Assembly (NCBI GenBank): GCA_003427395.1
Contig: BFEA01000854.1
Span: 392,125 to 415,956, forward strand
Direction: 5' to 3'
DNA length: 23,832 nucleotides
DNA from: Chara braunii
Taxonomy: Eukaryota; Streptophyta; Charophyceae; Charales; Characeae
Shown here one piece after another: positions 1 through 9,789 of the stretch. The number at the start of each line of letters is the position of its first letter. Position 1 is the first letter of the stretch. The notes below the pieces were generated by a model. The model was not told the origin of the DNA. It did no database searches and worked only from the letters and a program-made list of their open reading frames with translations. Both the position numbers and the translations under genes were made by a program.

Positions 1-1234
1 TTTTTTTTTTAAAGCAATCACCCAATTTATTAGAAAACTCGTATATCTGAGGCTGGGGACCTCACAATTCAACCCGGAGTTATCCTGACAGCCTCAGCGA
101 GTTTCGCTTATTTGTCAGCCCAACCTGATATCGACCCACAACGGACGACCACTCCGGCAGCCACCCAATGGCCCACTTGGGTTCTAAACCTAAGATTCCA
201 ACCAAAGCTGTTATGGGCCCACTGAGTGACCAAGTAAAACCCTGCTTTGGAGCTGACCGACCAACCCACAAATTGTCCAGGTGAAACCCTGCTTCGGAGC
301 TAACCTACCAACCCGCAAGTTATCCATGCGGGCGACCAAGCAGAAATATCACTTCCTGAGTGCGCTATCCTCACTCGGAGCCTAACCACGTGGAGAGGAC
401 CAACTTCCCTTCCAGCGTGACTGCGGCAAGTCTGTTCTTTTTTCCCCACGAGCAGAGAAACCACAGCTGAGCCCGGTATCTGGCCTGCCCTGTTCTGCAA
501 AGAACCTTCCTCCTCCAGTCCACTGTTATCATATGACGAACAGTGGCTTTCATGCCCCCTTTCAACGTGGAGTCCGAGAAGTACTTACGGTTAAACAGTA
601 CTGAGTTACGTTCCTTCCAGATCCATCACATGGCTGCAGCATGGATAGATACTGCCACATATCCCCACCCCTTGTTGTACGACAATGGGAGGGGTAAGAT
701 GCCTGTTACAGCCCATTCCAAAGCCCAGGCCACTTCCACCGGTCCCCCCATCTCCTTCCAGTGGTAGGCCCACCATTTCCAAATTCGGAACAATAGGGGG
801 CAAGTTCCCCATAAATGAGAAAGATCTTCTACACACTGTACTTCCACATTCATTCCTCGCAAAAAGAGTGCTTCTGGATTTAAAGGGGCATTTCCAACTT
901 GGGAGCCTACGGCCACATTTCTTGATAGTACTCGATTGACAGCACCGTCCCAGTTGGAGACTATGGATAGGCTGCTTGGATTTTAGCGGTAGAACTGCCC
1001 TGTTTGCATTGAAGACACATCCCCAATTTTGAGGAATACTGACTGAACTCCATCCTCCTAGCGTCGTCATGCCAGCCGTACAGACTAATGTCCTCTTTCA
1101 TACTCCGAATTGGGAGCCTGTTCAGATGGACCACGGGTTGTGGTGTACCTTGTGCTGAAAATTCGAAAAAAAAAACGTGCCTCTGCAGTTAGAGATATCT
1201 CAGTTTCAGTACTTTCTTCTCGGAAGGAGAGAGA
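1..1234. other. Unassigned flank upstream of the Ty3 element
   Basis: I see no recognisable gene in this stretch. It starts with a run of T (1-10). The longest open frame, on the minus strand at 606-1070, gives a Cys/Gly/Pro-rich product matching no family I know, and several overlapping frames of similar length suggest chance. The last part is purine-rich (1221-1234) and abuts the TGCA start of the 5' LTR. It may be older transposon debris. Confidence 0.5.
234..327. repeat. Two-copy 47-bp tandem repeat
   Basis: Units 234-280 and 281-327 have equal length and differ at about 9 of 47 positions. Both contain the pattern AAACCCTGCTT-GGAGCT followed by CCAACCC. A weaker echo (CTCGGAGCCTAACC) follows near 375. 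It is a local degenerate tandem duplication with no coding signal. Confidence 0.7.
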
Positions 1235-1433
1235 TGCAGCGGGCCTTTATCTGCCCTGCCCTACAGCCAGGGCCTACGGGGCTGTTTGCCTGTTCGGCCT
1301 GTGGGACCAGGTCGTGGCCTGACCCCACAGGCTGTGTGCTGTTTCAGTCCAGTCCAGTCCTGCCCGGTACCACTGTCAGTACCAGGCCAGTCAGTCCGCT
1401 GGGGGTATACCCTGGGTGCAGTCTGTTTTGAGT

Positions 1434-1437
<4 letters not shown>
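1235..1437 (+). repeat. 5' LTR, left part
   Basis: This matches 13992-14185 of the 3' LTR. It begins TGCAGCGGGCC (3' copy TGCAACGAACC) and ends in GAGTTATT. The best-kept block, about 1306-1437, is roughly 85% identical, and a shared core (CCAGGTCGTGGCCTGACC) is unchanged. It holds a 10-bp gap difference near 1254 and a hairpin at 1297-1332. The match to the 3' LTR stops at the T35 run and resumes at 4173. Confidence 0.85.
1297..1332. other. Hairpin in the Ty3 LTR
   Basis: GCCTGTGGG (1297-1305) pairs perfectly with CCCACAGGC (1324-1332), and an inner CAGG/CCTG can extend the stem. The 3' LTR keeps a shorter version (CTGTGG/CCACAG). The loop side is among the best-conserved parts of the LTR. 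Confidence 0.6.

Positions 1438-1470
<33 letters not shown>
1436..1470. repeat. T35 homopolymer
   Basis: An uninterrupted run of T lies exactly at the left edge of the insertion in the LTR. On the minus strand this is a poly(A) tail position. Confidence 0.9.
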
Positions 1471-1471
<1 letters not shown>

Positions 1472-1508
1472 GAAAGAAGACTCCAATCTATTCGTGGGGA
1501 GCAGCACG

Positions 1509-1587
1509 TGCTGGGAACCGGGCCCAGCGTCCCATATGGAAATTTACGTAAAATTTTGAAGATTGAGATACCGGGGCCATTACCCGG
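1509..1587. other. Two hairpins just after the poly-T run
   Basis: GCTGGG pairs with CCCAGC around a 7-nt loop (about 1510-1528), and CCGGG (1571-1575) pairs with CCCGG (1583-1587). Strong hairpins next to a homopolymer run also occur at 15785-15832 and near 17363. Confidence 0.5.
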
Positions 1588-1589
1588 CT

Positions 1590-2081
1590 TTGGCTCAGAA
1601 AAAAATGAAGCTACTTAGAAAATGACTACGACAAACTTCAGAATATGAACAGAATTCAGAAAACTACTCAGAAAACCCCTCCATGCATCCACTGTACCTC
1701 ACTCCGGCAAGGCTTACTACAGCGGAGCCACCATCTCCGCTGCTGCTATGCCCTATTCCCATCCTACCAGCTAGCCCCCTCACTAGTCGGATGCGTGATA
1801 TCCCACCATCTCCTTCCCCACTCCCCCTCGTTCTTTTTGGCTCAAAAAGTTGGAACTACTTAGGAACTGACTACAACAGACGTCAAGAATGAGCAGGTTT
1901 CAAAGTCCGACTCGGAACCACCCCCCCCCATCAATCCTCTATACCTCACTCCGCCAAGACTTACTGCAGCAGAGCCACCATCTCTACTGCTGCTATACCC
2001 TATTCCAATCCTACCAGCTCGCCCCCTCACTAGTAGGACGCATGTTATCCCACCGTCTCCTTCTCCCACTCACCTTGTTTC
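1590..2081. repeat. Two-copy tandem repeat of about 246 bp
   Basis: The unit runs from TTTGGCTCA through CTACTTAG, CCTCACTCCG, AGAGCCACCATCTC and CCCCCTCACTAGT. Copy 1 spans about 1590-1835 and copy 2 about 1836-2081 (CTACTTAG at 1611 and 1856). They differ by many transitions plus an inserted C run (1921-1928). There is no conserved reading frame. Confidence 0.75.
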
Positions 2082-2194
2082 TTTCTAGAAAGGACCGCCG
2101 GGGTCCAAATCTCGACCTCCCAAACCTTTCCAGAGTTCCTCAAAGTTGTCTTACTCCCTACCGAGCTCTTCCAGGCCTCACACCCCCACTTCCT

Positions 2195-2880
2195 ACTGGG
2201 TAACAGGGCAACACAACTCGCCCCAGCTCCGGCCAGCGTCATCCTGGCAGTAAACCTTGGTTGTCCCGTGAGATGCCCACCCCAAAGCATCCCCAGATCT
2301 CTCTACCAGGCCTCATGCTCTTGCATTAACAGGTTACAGGGCAACACCCCAGCACCGGCCAGCGTCGTTCTGGCATCGAACAGCCACAGATCGCTGAGTA
2401 TAACAACTTCAAAGTAACCTAAGAAAGGTTGATAGGAGCCCCAGAACCCTAAACATTCTCAAGTCCCCCCTTAACGGCCAAAACAGGATAAAATTCAGAA
2501 AAAAAGGGGGTAAAAACTAGAAATTAATACCAACTATCCTAAAATCCCCCTCTCAACAAGCGGACCGTCGGTCCCGGCTTTCAGTCTTCCTACCAGAACT
2601 CGCCTGGTCTCATACCCCCTTCTGCTAGGGTAACAGGGCACCNCAACCCTCCCCAGTACCGACCAACCTAGTTCTGACGAACAGGAAGTGCCTTCCTCCC
2701 TCGACAATTCCTTTGGCAGCAAACCCCTAAACAGGTTACAGGGTCCACACCCCGGTGCCAACTACGTTGGACGACCTGGTTATACCTTCCACCCTCGGCA
2801 TAACTCCATGGACCTCAAGCTCCCCCTGGGTCACAAAGCACAGCTCCAGCACCGGTCTATGTCATCCCAGCATCGTCCTC
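2195..2880. repeat. Degenerate interspersed motif, about five copies
   Basis: The pattern GGTTACAGGGCAACAC, then CCAGC(A/T)CCGGCCAGCGTC, then a TTCTGGCA-like end occurs at about 2199-2250, 2331-2380, 2629-2685, 2734-2780 and, weakly, 2835-2880. Spacing is irregular, so this is not a simple tandem array. It suggests repeated duplication of one source module inside the insertion. Confidence 0.6.
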
Positions 2881-3074
2881 CTGACCTACTCATCATAACC
2901 GACATCTCTCGTCTGTTGAAAGTCCCCTTTCATTTTATCCATCCTCCCATTCTAGTTTCCCCCTAAGCAACCATCAACAGAAAAAGCACCGCCACAACCG
3001 TAGATCTTTTCATCGAAAATCAGGAACAACGTTAAGAATCTATATGTATCGTCTTTTTGATAATTGAAATTTAA

Positions 3075-3240
3075 GATGAGATCAAATAGTGATCAAGGAA
3101 ATTTAGGTCACGAGTTTTTGGCATCCAAATCAGAACGAAATTTCGAAAAGAAGAACAGATGAGATCAAATAGTAATCAAGGAAATTTAGGTTACAAATTT
3201 TGGCATCCAAATAAGAACGAAATTTCGAAAAGAATAACTA
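3075..3240. repeat. 83-bp tandem duplication
   Basis: Units 3075-3157 and 3158-3240 both start GATGAGATCAAATAGT and contain AACGAAATTTCGAAAAGAA. They are about 90% identical. The region is AT-rich and the open frame that starts in the second unit (3159-3431) shows no family motif. Confidence 0.85.
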
Positions 3241-4172
3241 AGTATGAAGTTCGAAAAGAAGAACTAAATAGAAAGTTGATACTGATGTCCTTACAGACTT
3301 TCGATTCTGATTTCCAGAACTCTAGTTCAAGAAATCACTCAGACTGCAAATCAAGAATTACTAAACAAAAGAAACCAATCAACAATCAATTAAGAGGGAA
3401 AACCACTCAGACAGTAATCAGGAGATTCTAAGTCGAAAACGAATCGACAATCAAGACGATAGATAAGAAAAAATACAAACTACCGGTCAAGATGTACCAA
3501 AAAATCTGCGTCAATTTCAGAAATCAGAACTAGAACTTACAACGCGAATCTAAGTAATCCAGTTTGGTGACTACAACAAAAAGCATTATACCTCATATGA
3601 TCAGCGAGAGGGTCTATCCAAAGAAAAGCAAACTTATCCTGAAGACACAATCAACACGGTGAACCAAATCAACCACAGCGCCCTCACACTCTGGATGCCC
3701 TTGTGACGAAACCGCAGCTGCCGCCGATACCGCTTTGCCGTTCTTAAAAAAAAACGCGGACTCGATGTCGCCTTCAATCCTCCTCCCACTCCATGTGAGG
3801 ACGCGCTCCTCCCTTTCAGCCTGCAACAGTCGACCTTCCTCCACAAAACGATGCAGGCAAAGGAGCAAAGACAACCCATATGCCCAAAAACTCATGAAGA
3901 CCCGCCCCCTTTCAAAGACAGTTTTCCATTTATCCAGCGTGCTGGCCTGCAACATCCCTCGATGAAGCGTGAAGCCGGAGATGACACCCCTGTGCTTCCA
4001 AAAGGCAGGCGACACCTAGTCACGCCATGTCAACTCTACCCTCCCACTGTCAAGTCTCTCGCACCACAGGCCTCACCTGCCCATTGTGTCGCATGACTCT
4101 CCGTTGACTCCCACGTCGCGCCGCGTCCGCTCCGATAGTGCTCGAGCAGGGGCACAGTGCTCCCTGTCGCGC

Positions 4173-4314
4173 TGCCCATTCTGCAAATTTGGAGTATGTG
4201 CGTGTTGAGTCCACATCGGAGCTGCGTTGTCCGTTCAAGATCCATCTCCATCTCCTTCCCCTTCAACCCTTTGTCTTGATCCTGACGGACCGCCATCCCA
4301 GCGGGTCCGTCACA
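4173..4314 (+). repeat. 5' LTR, right part
   Basis: TGCCCATTCTGC (4173) aligns with TGTTCATTCTGC (14185) and the match continues to GTCCGTCACA, ending at 4314. It has about 14 extra bases near 4212-4226 relative to the 3' LTR. It ends in CA and is followed one base later by the primer-binding site, as expected for a 5' LTR end. Confidence 0.85.
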
Positions 4315-4315
4315 C

Positions 4316-4330
4316 TGGTACCAAAGCGGG
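4316..4330 (+). promoter_or_regulatory. Primer-binding site of the Ty3 element
   Basis: TGGTACCAAAGCGGG lies one base after the LTR end. TGGTA is the complement of a UACCA tRNA 3' end and resembles the initiator-Met site (TGGTATCAGAGC) used by many Ty3 elements, with differences at two positions in the first 12. The exact tRNA primer is not settled. Confidence 0.65.
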
Positions 4331-4440
4331 AACGTTCCCCGCTCCCACCCACCACAGCCCGAAACAGGGTGTAAAACTCGATAGCGGGTTTTTGCCTGTT
4401 TCTTGAAAAACAGTGGGAAACGCGTAACAACAAGGGAGGG

Positions 4441-4540
4441 AGAAAAGAGAGAGCGATGTCACGACGCCTGGAGCGAGAAAAGAGAGAGCGGTGTCACGAC
4501 GCGTGAACCGAGAAAAGAGAGAGCGGTGTCACGACGTGTG
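4441..4540. repeat. 35-bp tandem array, about 3 units
   Basis: Units start at 4441, 4476 and 4511 with AGAAAAGAGAGAGCG, followed by (G/A)TGTCACGACG. Frames crossing it translate the repeat (TREGEKRER-type) and are not taken as genes. Confidence 0.85.
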
Positions 4541-4808
4541 CGCGCAAGTGCCGAGGCGAAGGCTGCCATACATGCACGCGCCCACACACACACACGCGCC
4601 CACGCTGGTCCGCCCCGCCCCTGGATTATACTTATCAAGATTCGGGATGCATGCTGCTGGCACGACGTGTGCTGGCAAGCGCCGAGGCCAAGGTTGTCGC
4701 ACATGCACGCGCCCACACACACGCAAGCGCCCACGCTGCCCCGCTGCCCCGCTGCCCCGTCCCGCCCTTGGATTATACTTGTGAAGCCTCGGGATGCATG
4801 CTGCTGCT
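4530..4808. repeat. Tandem duplication of about 131-148 bp
   Basis: Both copies (4530-4660 and 4661-4808) start CACGACGTGTG, contain CATGCACGCGCCCACACAC and end GGATTATACTT...CGGGATGCATGCTGCTG. The second is longer through extra CCGCTGCC units (4736-4760). Confidence 0.85.
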
Positions 4809-4858
4809 AGGGTTTAAACCTGGGTAGCTGCCAGCCATGCGTGTGTGTAGCCAGCACC

Positions 4859-4914
4859 TTAACACACCGGTCAAACTCTGTGTATGATTCTATAGAGTAG
4901 CACGCCGGTGTTAA
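4859..4914. other. Long-loop stem in the leader
   Basis: TTAACACACCGG (4859-4870) pairs with CCGGTGTTAA (4905-4914): ten base pairs with a 2-nt bulge enclosing 34 nt. Confidence 0.5.
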
Positions 4915-4989
4915 AGAGTGTCACACCCGCTATTTACCCCCCCCCCCCCCTTGTTGTTGTGCCTGCTGCTGCATGTGCCTATGGGCATC

Positions 4990-5230
4990 TGCAGTGCCAC
5001 GTGGCAGCTTGTTGGGGACCTTGAAGACCCCTTTGTCTAAGGGGCTGCACTACAGGGATATCTGGGTGGCTGATCAAGATCTTAGCCCACCCAAATGATG
5101 ATGTTGATGGTGATTATTATTTATCCTACAACTGCAACAGCACCTTGGCAGCAGTGAAGACCCCCCTGGCTAGGGGGCTGCGCGTCAGTGCAATCAGGGT
5201 GGCTGATCAAGATCTCAGTCATCCCTTGAT
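4990..5230. repeat. Two-copy repeat, 133-bp period
   Basis: TGAAGACCCC (5022) and TGAAGACCCC (5155) each begin a unit holding a small CCCC...GGGGCTGC hairpin and then GGGTGGCTGATCAAGATCT. A weaker echo (GGCCAAGATCGAGTG) follows near 5287. Confidence 0.75.
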
Positions 5231-5338
5231 TATTTTATTATTATTATAATTTTTCTGCTGCAGCAGCAGGCTGCCAGCATCTTAAAGGCCAAGATCGAGT
5301 GAATCTTGGTGACCTTGTTGCTCTTGGTCATCCAAGAG

Positions 5339-5860
5339 TCTGGTATCATCTCTCTCCACTAACCTACTCTCCCACACCCCCCCTTTCTCTCTCCCCTACA
5401 CCATCTCATCACCTCTTTTACCTCTACCACTACTGCCCCCCTTCTTACATCTCTCTTCACTCATCTTCCACCATTTTTTTCTCCCCTCCCCTCCCCACTC
5501 ACCATTTCTACTAATCTCTTCTACTCCTCCCCAGTTTTCTCATCACTTTCTCTCTCATTCTCCCACCGTACTCTCCTCTTTCCCTCCCCCATCTACAACC
5601 CAATCATCCCCCCACCTCCCATTCCAATCTTTTTTTTTTTTTCTCTCTCCTATTTCTCTCTTTCTTCATCACCTTTTTATTTCCCCTCACCCTTAACTTC
5701 AAATTTTTCTGTTTTTTTCTTCTTTTATTTTTTTTCCTTTGATTTAATTTTTTTTTTCTCTAAAAGTTTGCATTATCTTATCCCCCTACTTTGTTCCCAT
5801 TTTTCTGATTTATTTTATTTTTATTCTTATTTATTCTGATTTTTTTTTTTTTTTTTTGCG
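5339..5860. repeat. Polypyrimidine (C/T) tract of about 520 bp
   Basis: The + strand is almost entirely C and T, with few purines, from about 5339 to 5640. It becomes T-rich to 5857, where a T run ends at GCGGCACC. The open frame at 5299-5514 (Ser/Pro/Tyr/His-rich) is a product of this composition. Such tracts can form triplex DNA; no other function is visible. Confidence 0.8.
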
Positions 5861-5914
5861 GCACCTCTATATCTGTTGAGGACTTAGTTATTTCAACTCT
5901 CGACGCACGTTTTG

Positions 5915-6035
5915 ACCCCGTGGGGGTAACGAAGTGCTGCCAAAATTTTCTCTTTTCTCTCTGTGCTCTCTCATCTTACTTAGTCATATCTTTTACTGGC
6001 ACACTCCAACCCCATGGGGGTAACGAAATATTGCC
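5915..6035. repeat. Pair of ACCCC-TGGGGGTAACGAA motifs
   Basis: ACCCCGTGGGGGTAACGAAG (5915) and ACCCCATGGGGGTAACGAAA (6009) are 94 bp apart. Each is followed by a TGCC end and a T-rich stretch. The CCCC/GGGG core is a small inverted repeat. Confidence 0.7.
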
Positions 6036-6194
6036 GACAATTCCAAGAAAATAAATATTATTTTTCTATTTTCTTTTATTTCTATCTCGAAATTTCACCC
6101 TTTATTTATTTGTCTTTCCCCCTTCCCTCCACGGTTGCTATTTTCTTTTCTTGATTAGGTCGCCGCTACCCTACCTTAACCACCAAAACTCCGG

Positions 6195-6231
6195 TTAGGG
6201 TTTTCTTAGTTTTTTTTTTAGGGTTAGGGTT
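6195..6231 (+). other. Telomere-like / telo-box-like units
   Basis: TTAGGGTTT (6195-6203, the complement of a plant telo-box) and TTAGGGTTAGGGTT (6218-6231) flank a T run about 240 bp before the gag ATG. It is too short for a telomere tract, and its position suits a leader motif. Function unknown. Confidence 0.4.
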
Positions 6232-6462
6232 CTCCTACCCCCCCTCCTCTTCCGCCTCCTCTCGTCGGCCACCCTGGACCAGAACGGCTCATCTCTCCTC
6301 GACTGGATTCGCGCCACCATCTCACGTGCGACCCGCTGGTCACGGGGCGAGCCGACTCACGACTACCCACTCCGCTCCCACGATCCCCTCCCCCTCACCG
6401 TTGGTCCCGTATCCTCACGCCACAACCCATCTCCTTCCCCACCTTTTTCTCCACCTCCCGCC

Positions 6463-8599
6463 ATGTCTACCACCATGCGTCCACTAGCCACGGAAGGGGC
6501 TACAACTGAGGAGATCGCCGCGGTGCCCTCCATCTCTCAGGCGCCCACCCACCCGACGGTCCAGGGCCAGACCCCTATGGACCCCATGGAATTTCGCGTT
6601 GTTCTTGCTTCCCTCCTTGCACCTTTGCAAGCGCGACTCGAGGCACTTGCACCCTTGGAGGGGCAAGTCAATGCACTCGCCCTTGAAGTTCACCACCTCA
6701 AGGGTTCTCCTCATCGCTCTCCCCGCCACTCTCAGACTTCATCCCCCACCGGCTCACAGTCCAACACTCCACGACTCCAAACACGGAGACGTGGTGATTC
6801 GTCCNCCTCCGCGGGTCAGGCCAAACACTCCCCCGCCGCAGTGGTGAGTGTCGCTGCCGCTCAGACTATACCATCTGTTGCGGCACACCCATCGGCCCCT
6901 GCCACATCGGCCACTACCGCGGTGCTGCTGTCTAGATATCGGTATCTAGCCAGGCAGTTTCCTCTACCCATCCTGGTATGCCTTACCAGCTTCCCGCTTC
7001 GGTTCTAGCATTACGGATCGAAATACTCCCTCCTCCCATCCTCTCCTCACTCCTACCTCAAGGTCCTCTACAATTTGTTACTCCTCTCGCTAGGATACCC
7101 TCTCTGCCTCTTCCACCTCTGACCCAATGCACCCAGCGAGTGGTTTCCTTACAGGCCACTATTGCACAGCTCCAGGTGAAGATTTCTGCCTGAGACAACC
7201 TCACCATTCACAGGCTGCTCACCCTTCTGCTTTTTATACCGCCCCTCCCACCTCTGTCTTGTCGGTGCGTTTCCCTCGACCGACTCCTCCCCCTCTACCC
7301 TCCTACCTCGCCACTCGGTCACAGCTAGTTGCAGCCATTGCCTCCACGTTTGCTGACCTTCCACCAGCAGCCCTGACTCACAGCCTGCCATCACTTCCAC
7401 CCCTGCAGTGCAGGCCCATCAGCCTCTCTCCCCTCGCCGTCAACACAGCGGTCCCACCCTTGTGCGCATGTCAGACATATGCGACTACGATCGTACACTT
7501 CGTGTGTCGCACTGGTTGCAGACTGCCACACGCGCGCTGACAGTGACAAACACTAGTCAAGAGTTGTGGTGCTCTATGCTCGCAACTAAATTGTGAGGCA
7601 CCACATTCTCCGCATGGGAGAACTACTATATCTATCGGACTCGCTCAGGTGAGCCTCCCACTCTTGCGGATTTCACCATGTTCCTTCATGACTGCTATGA
7701 CACTCTCCACGACGAGACCGACGCCCTAGATCGGGTCACACAGACGCAGTGGCGCAGGTCCTCCACACCACCAGACCTTGAGTGTCATATCAGAGTGTTT
7801 CAGGACGCCCCCCTCATTTGCGATGACGCACTCCTACCTGAGGTCCTTTTGACCAACAGGTCCATCGTCAGTCTTCCAACTGACTACCGCATCGAGCTCT
7901 GGCGACAGAGCTTCGCCTCCTCAGAGCAGGCCTGCAAGGCTGCTCGACAGTACCAGAAGATGCGGATCCCCTTCTCCGATGCCCCATCTTCTTCGCGATC
8001 CACTGCCACCGCCACCTAGTTACACGGTGCTACTCGTGGCCGATCCTCTTTTGTCGGTCGCTTCGCCGACCAGCTCGACCTGGAGCGCCATTCTCGCGGC
8101 GCTACATATCTCTCGAGTATGGCGAGGACGCCTCAGCCGAGCTCGACCCTACCCTTCGGGATGCCCCCGAGGACATCGAGCTTCGGGACGTTATCTAGTA
8201 CCACTTGGATAAGGACACTGTCCCGATGGCCAAGCGGTTACAGATGGTTATGTCCGCCATGGGTCGTGCACACAGTCGGGTTGCACAGGCTGACACTCGC
8301 ACCTTCGCAGTTCCTCAGATAAACCTCCCTCAGGGTTTCGTCCCTCCTTGTGGAGCTCTATCCCCTAAGGAGCGTGCCGCCCTCGAGGCCCGACGTAGTT
8401 GTCTTCGTTGCCGCCAGGATGGACACACCTCTGCTTGATGTCAATACCATGTCGCCCTTGATTGGCACTATGCTGACATTTCTCGTCAGCGTCGATCTCT
8501 GTCCCCCCCAGCCCCGCCCGGCCAGTCCCATCCAGCTAGCCACGTTGCAGTGTACCGCTGAGGCCTCGCGCGTAGCTGGCTTGCTGACCACCGAGTAGC
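6463..8599 (+). pseudogene. gag: gag remnant with CCHC zinc knuckle
   Basis: Gag normally forms the virus-like particle that packages the element RNA. The first ATG (6463) opens a 181-residue frame to the stop at 7006. The frame is open back to 6199 but without an ATG. The N-terminal part is Ala/Pro/Thr-rich with a Leu-rich stretch (about residues 46-80) that could be a short coiled coil. A gag-like capsid segment is readable at 7408-8016 in the same frame, broken by TGA (7594-7596), and includes W/Y-rich sequence (7609-7640) and LPTDYRIELWRQSF (7873-7914). The frame then shifts near 8110. At 8400-8441 a CX2CX4HX4C knuckle (CLRCRQDGH then C) is readable, but its second-last position is TGA (8436-8438). 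Stops also lie at 8017 and 8196. One N occurs at 6805. Family placement rests on position, the knuckle and the pol that follows. Confidence 0.75.
8400..8441 (+). other. Zinc-knuckle motif with an in-frame stop
   Basis: Cys codons at 8400, 8409 and 8439 and His at 8424 give the CX2CX4HX4C spacing exactly. The residue before the last Cys is TGA. In intact elements this motif binds the genomic RNA during packaging. Confidence 0.75.
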
Positions 8600-9250
8600 G
8601 GTTTGCCCCTTCGTCTACCCCACCAGAGGATCCTCAGGACACGAGAGACACATTTCTCTCTGCCCCACCATTTGTCGAGGTACCGCCTGCCCCACCAGAG
8701 ACCGCTGCAGCTAGTCCATCCCCTTTGAGACTTCCGACGCGTCGCACTATTCGCAAAACTCGTTGTAGCGCTCAGCTGGCGACCCATGATGACGTTGTGT
8801 CATCTCTCCTGGACTTGAGCATTCTTCAGGCTCGTCAGAAGCGACTCACGGGACACGTAAACGTCATGCGTCGTCTTCTCACTTTGCTCTCTGACCCTGA
8901 TTGCACCCTCCCCATCATTCCTATCCGCTTAAGGACATCTATGAGGGTGTACCGCGCTTTGTGGGACTCCGACTCGCAGGGAGACTCCGTTCACCCTCGC
9001 GTGGTTGAGGCAGCTCGTCCAGCTACCTACGGGTCTCGCTCCCCTATCCCCGTTACCCTCAAGATAACACGACGCAGCGCTTCTTTGATCAGACGGTCCC
9101 CGACCTCCATTTCTCCCTCACCCTCCGGCCACCGGATAATACCCAGGCCCCTCGACGCTACCATTCCTCCGCATACTTCGACATGCTAGAGACCGGGTAC
9201 GACTTTATCCTTGGCACTCGCTGGTCTCGCTGGTTCCGTGGCACAGAGGC
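8599..9250 (+). pseudogene. gag-protease linker and retropepsin-like domain remnant
   Basis: The frame after the TAG at 8596 is open to 9189. It starts with a Pro/Ser-rich linker, followed by ALWDSDSQGD (8956-8985). This sits where the retropepsin D-(S/T)-G active site is expected, with Asp at 8965-8967; the third residue is Asp instead of Gly (DSD). A different frame then carries GYDFILGTRW (9195-9224), the ILG strand that normally closes the retropepsin fold, so a frameshift lies between about 9030 and 9100. The protease would cut the Gag-Pol polyprotein; this copy cannot be active as read. Confidence 0.65.
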
Positions 9251-9789
9251 CGAAATGGGTGACTGAGACACTCGTTCTCAAAACGAAGTGTGGTCAGACT
9301 CATCGAGTCTCCTTCATTGGAACCACGGGCAACACCCCTTCCGACCTACCTCCCCAGGACCCTCGTTCCTCTGGGTCTTACCCCGACATCGCCTTCACTT
9401 CTCCTTGTCAGTTTGTTCACTTCATACAGCAGGACGACGTCACGTTCTACTCAATGAACGCCATGGATCTTCTTCGCTATGATCCACTCTATCCCGAGGT
9501 TGAGCTCATCTCATTGGAGCCTGATCCCCCTAACCCTTCTTCCATCTTCACGGCTCCGATCTCTATGACATTCACTCCTCAGCCTGTGGATACGCCCTCG
9601 ACATCCCAAGTCTCTCCGCCATTCACTGCCGAGTCCACACATACGTTTTGTGCCGACACAGACGTTGAGGAACTTACGCGGTTCACGACCGACTTAGAGC
9701 TTGCCGTTCACGATTTGATTCGAGAGTACCACAATTTCCCCCCCCCCGTATTTCTCATACAACGGGATCCCTCTGATGCGTGGTGTTGA
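9211..9789 (+). pseudogene. Protease-RT connector segment of pol
   Basis: This open frame (192 residues from an internal ATG that is probably not a start) continues the polyprotein after the protease. It begins with WVTETLVLKTKCGQTHRVSF, typical of the strand pair after the Ty3 protease, and contains a VHFIQQDDVTFYSMNAMDLL segment. It ends in an acidic stretch leading into the RT (VHDLIREYHNFPPPVF, about 9703-9756). A C8 run (9739-9747) lies near the point where the frame is lost to the RT frame. The real protein unit would be the whole pol. Confidence 0.6.

Larger units (their letters stand above)
1438..4172. mobile_element. 2.7-kb non-coding insertion in the 5' LTR, starting with poly-T
   Basis: The 3' LTR reads straight through this point (GAGTTATTGTTCATTCTGC at 14178-14196). 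In the 5' LTR the two halves are separated by this segment. It starts with T35 (1436-1470), so a retroposon inserted on the minus strand with a poly(A) tail is a natural reading. I find no target-site duplication and no reverse transcriptase or other family motif in either strand. Inside are a 246-bp tandem pair, scattered copies of a GGGTAACAGGGCAACAC-type motif, an 83-bp tandem pair, and short open frames that look like chance. One N occurs at 2643. It may itself be a composite of several insertions. Confidence 0.6.
4331..6462 (+). other. Long untranslated leader of the Ty3 element
   Basis: There are 2.1 kb between the primer-binding site and the gag start, long for a Ty3 leader. I find no recognisable coding. 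It contains a 3x35-bp array (4441-4540), a 131-bp tandem pair (4530-4808), a stem at 4859-4914, a C14 run (4937-4950), a 133-bp repeat pair (5022/5155), a 0.5-kb pyrimidine tract, a 94-bp-spaced repeat pair (5915/6009) and telomere-like TTAGGG units (6195-6231). Part of it may be further nested insertion. Confidence 0.6.

Noticed and set aside
606-1070. 154-residue minus-strand open frame
   Set aside because: No family motif, overlaps other frames of similar length on both strands, and lies in apparent repeat debris.
3159-3431. 90-residue plus open frame
   Set aside because: Starts inside the second unit of an 83-bp tandem repeat in AT-rich DNA; Asn/Ser/Lys-rich text expected from composition.
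3614-4015. 133-residue minus-strand frame, considered as a LINE protein
   Set aside because: No RT or endonuclease motif could be seen, and an overlapping second frame is equally open.
4403-4810. Open frames on both strands with Arg/His-rich repeats
   Set aside because: They translate the 35-bp and 131-bp tandem repeats in the leader.
6195-6231. Interstitial telomere
   Set aside because: Only three TTAGGG units, interrupted by a T run, and not the plant TTTAGGG repeat throughout.
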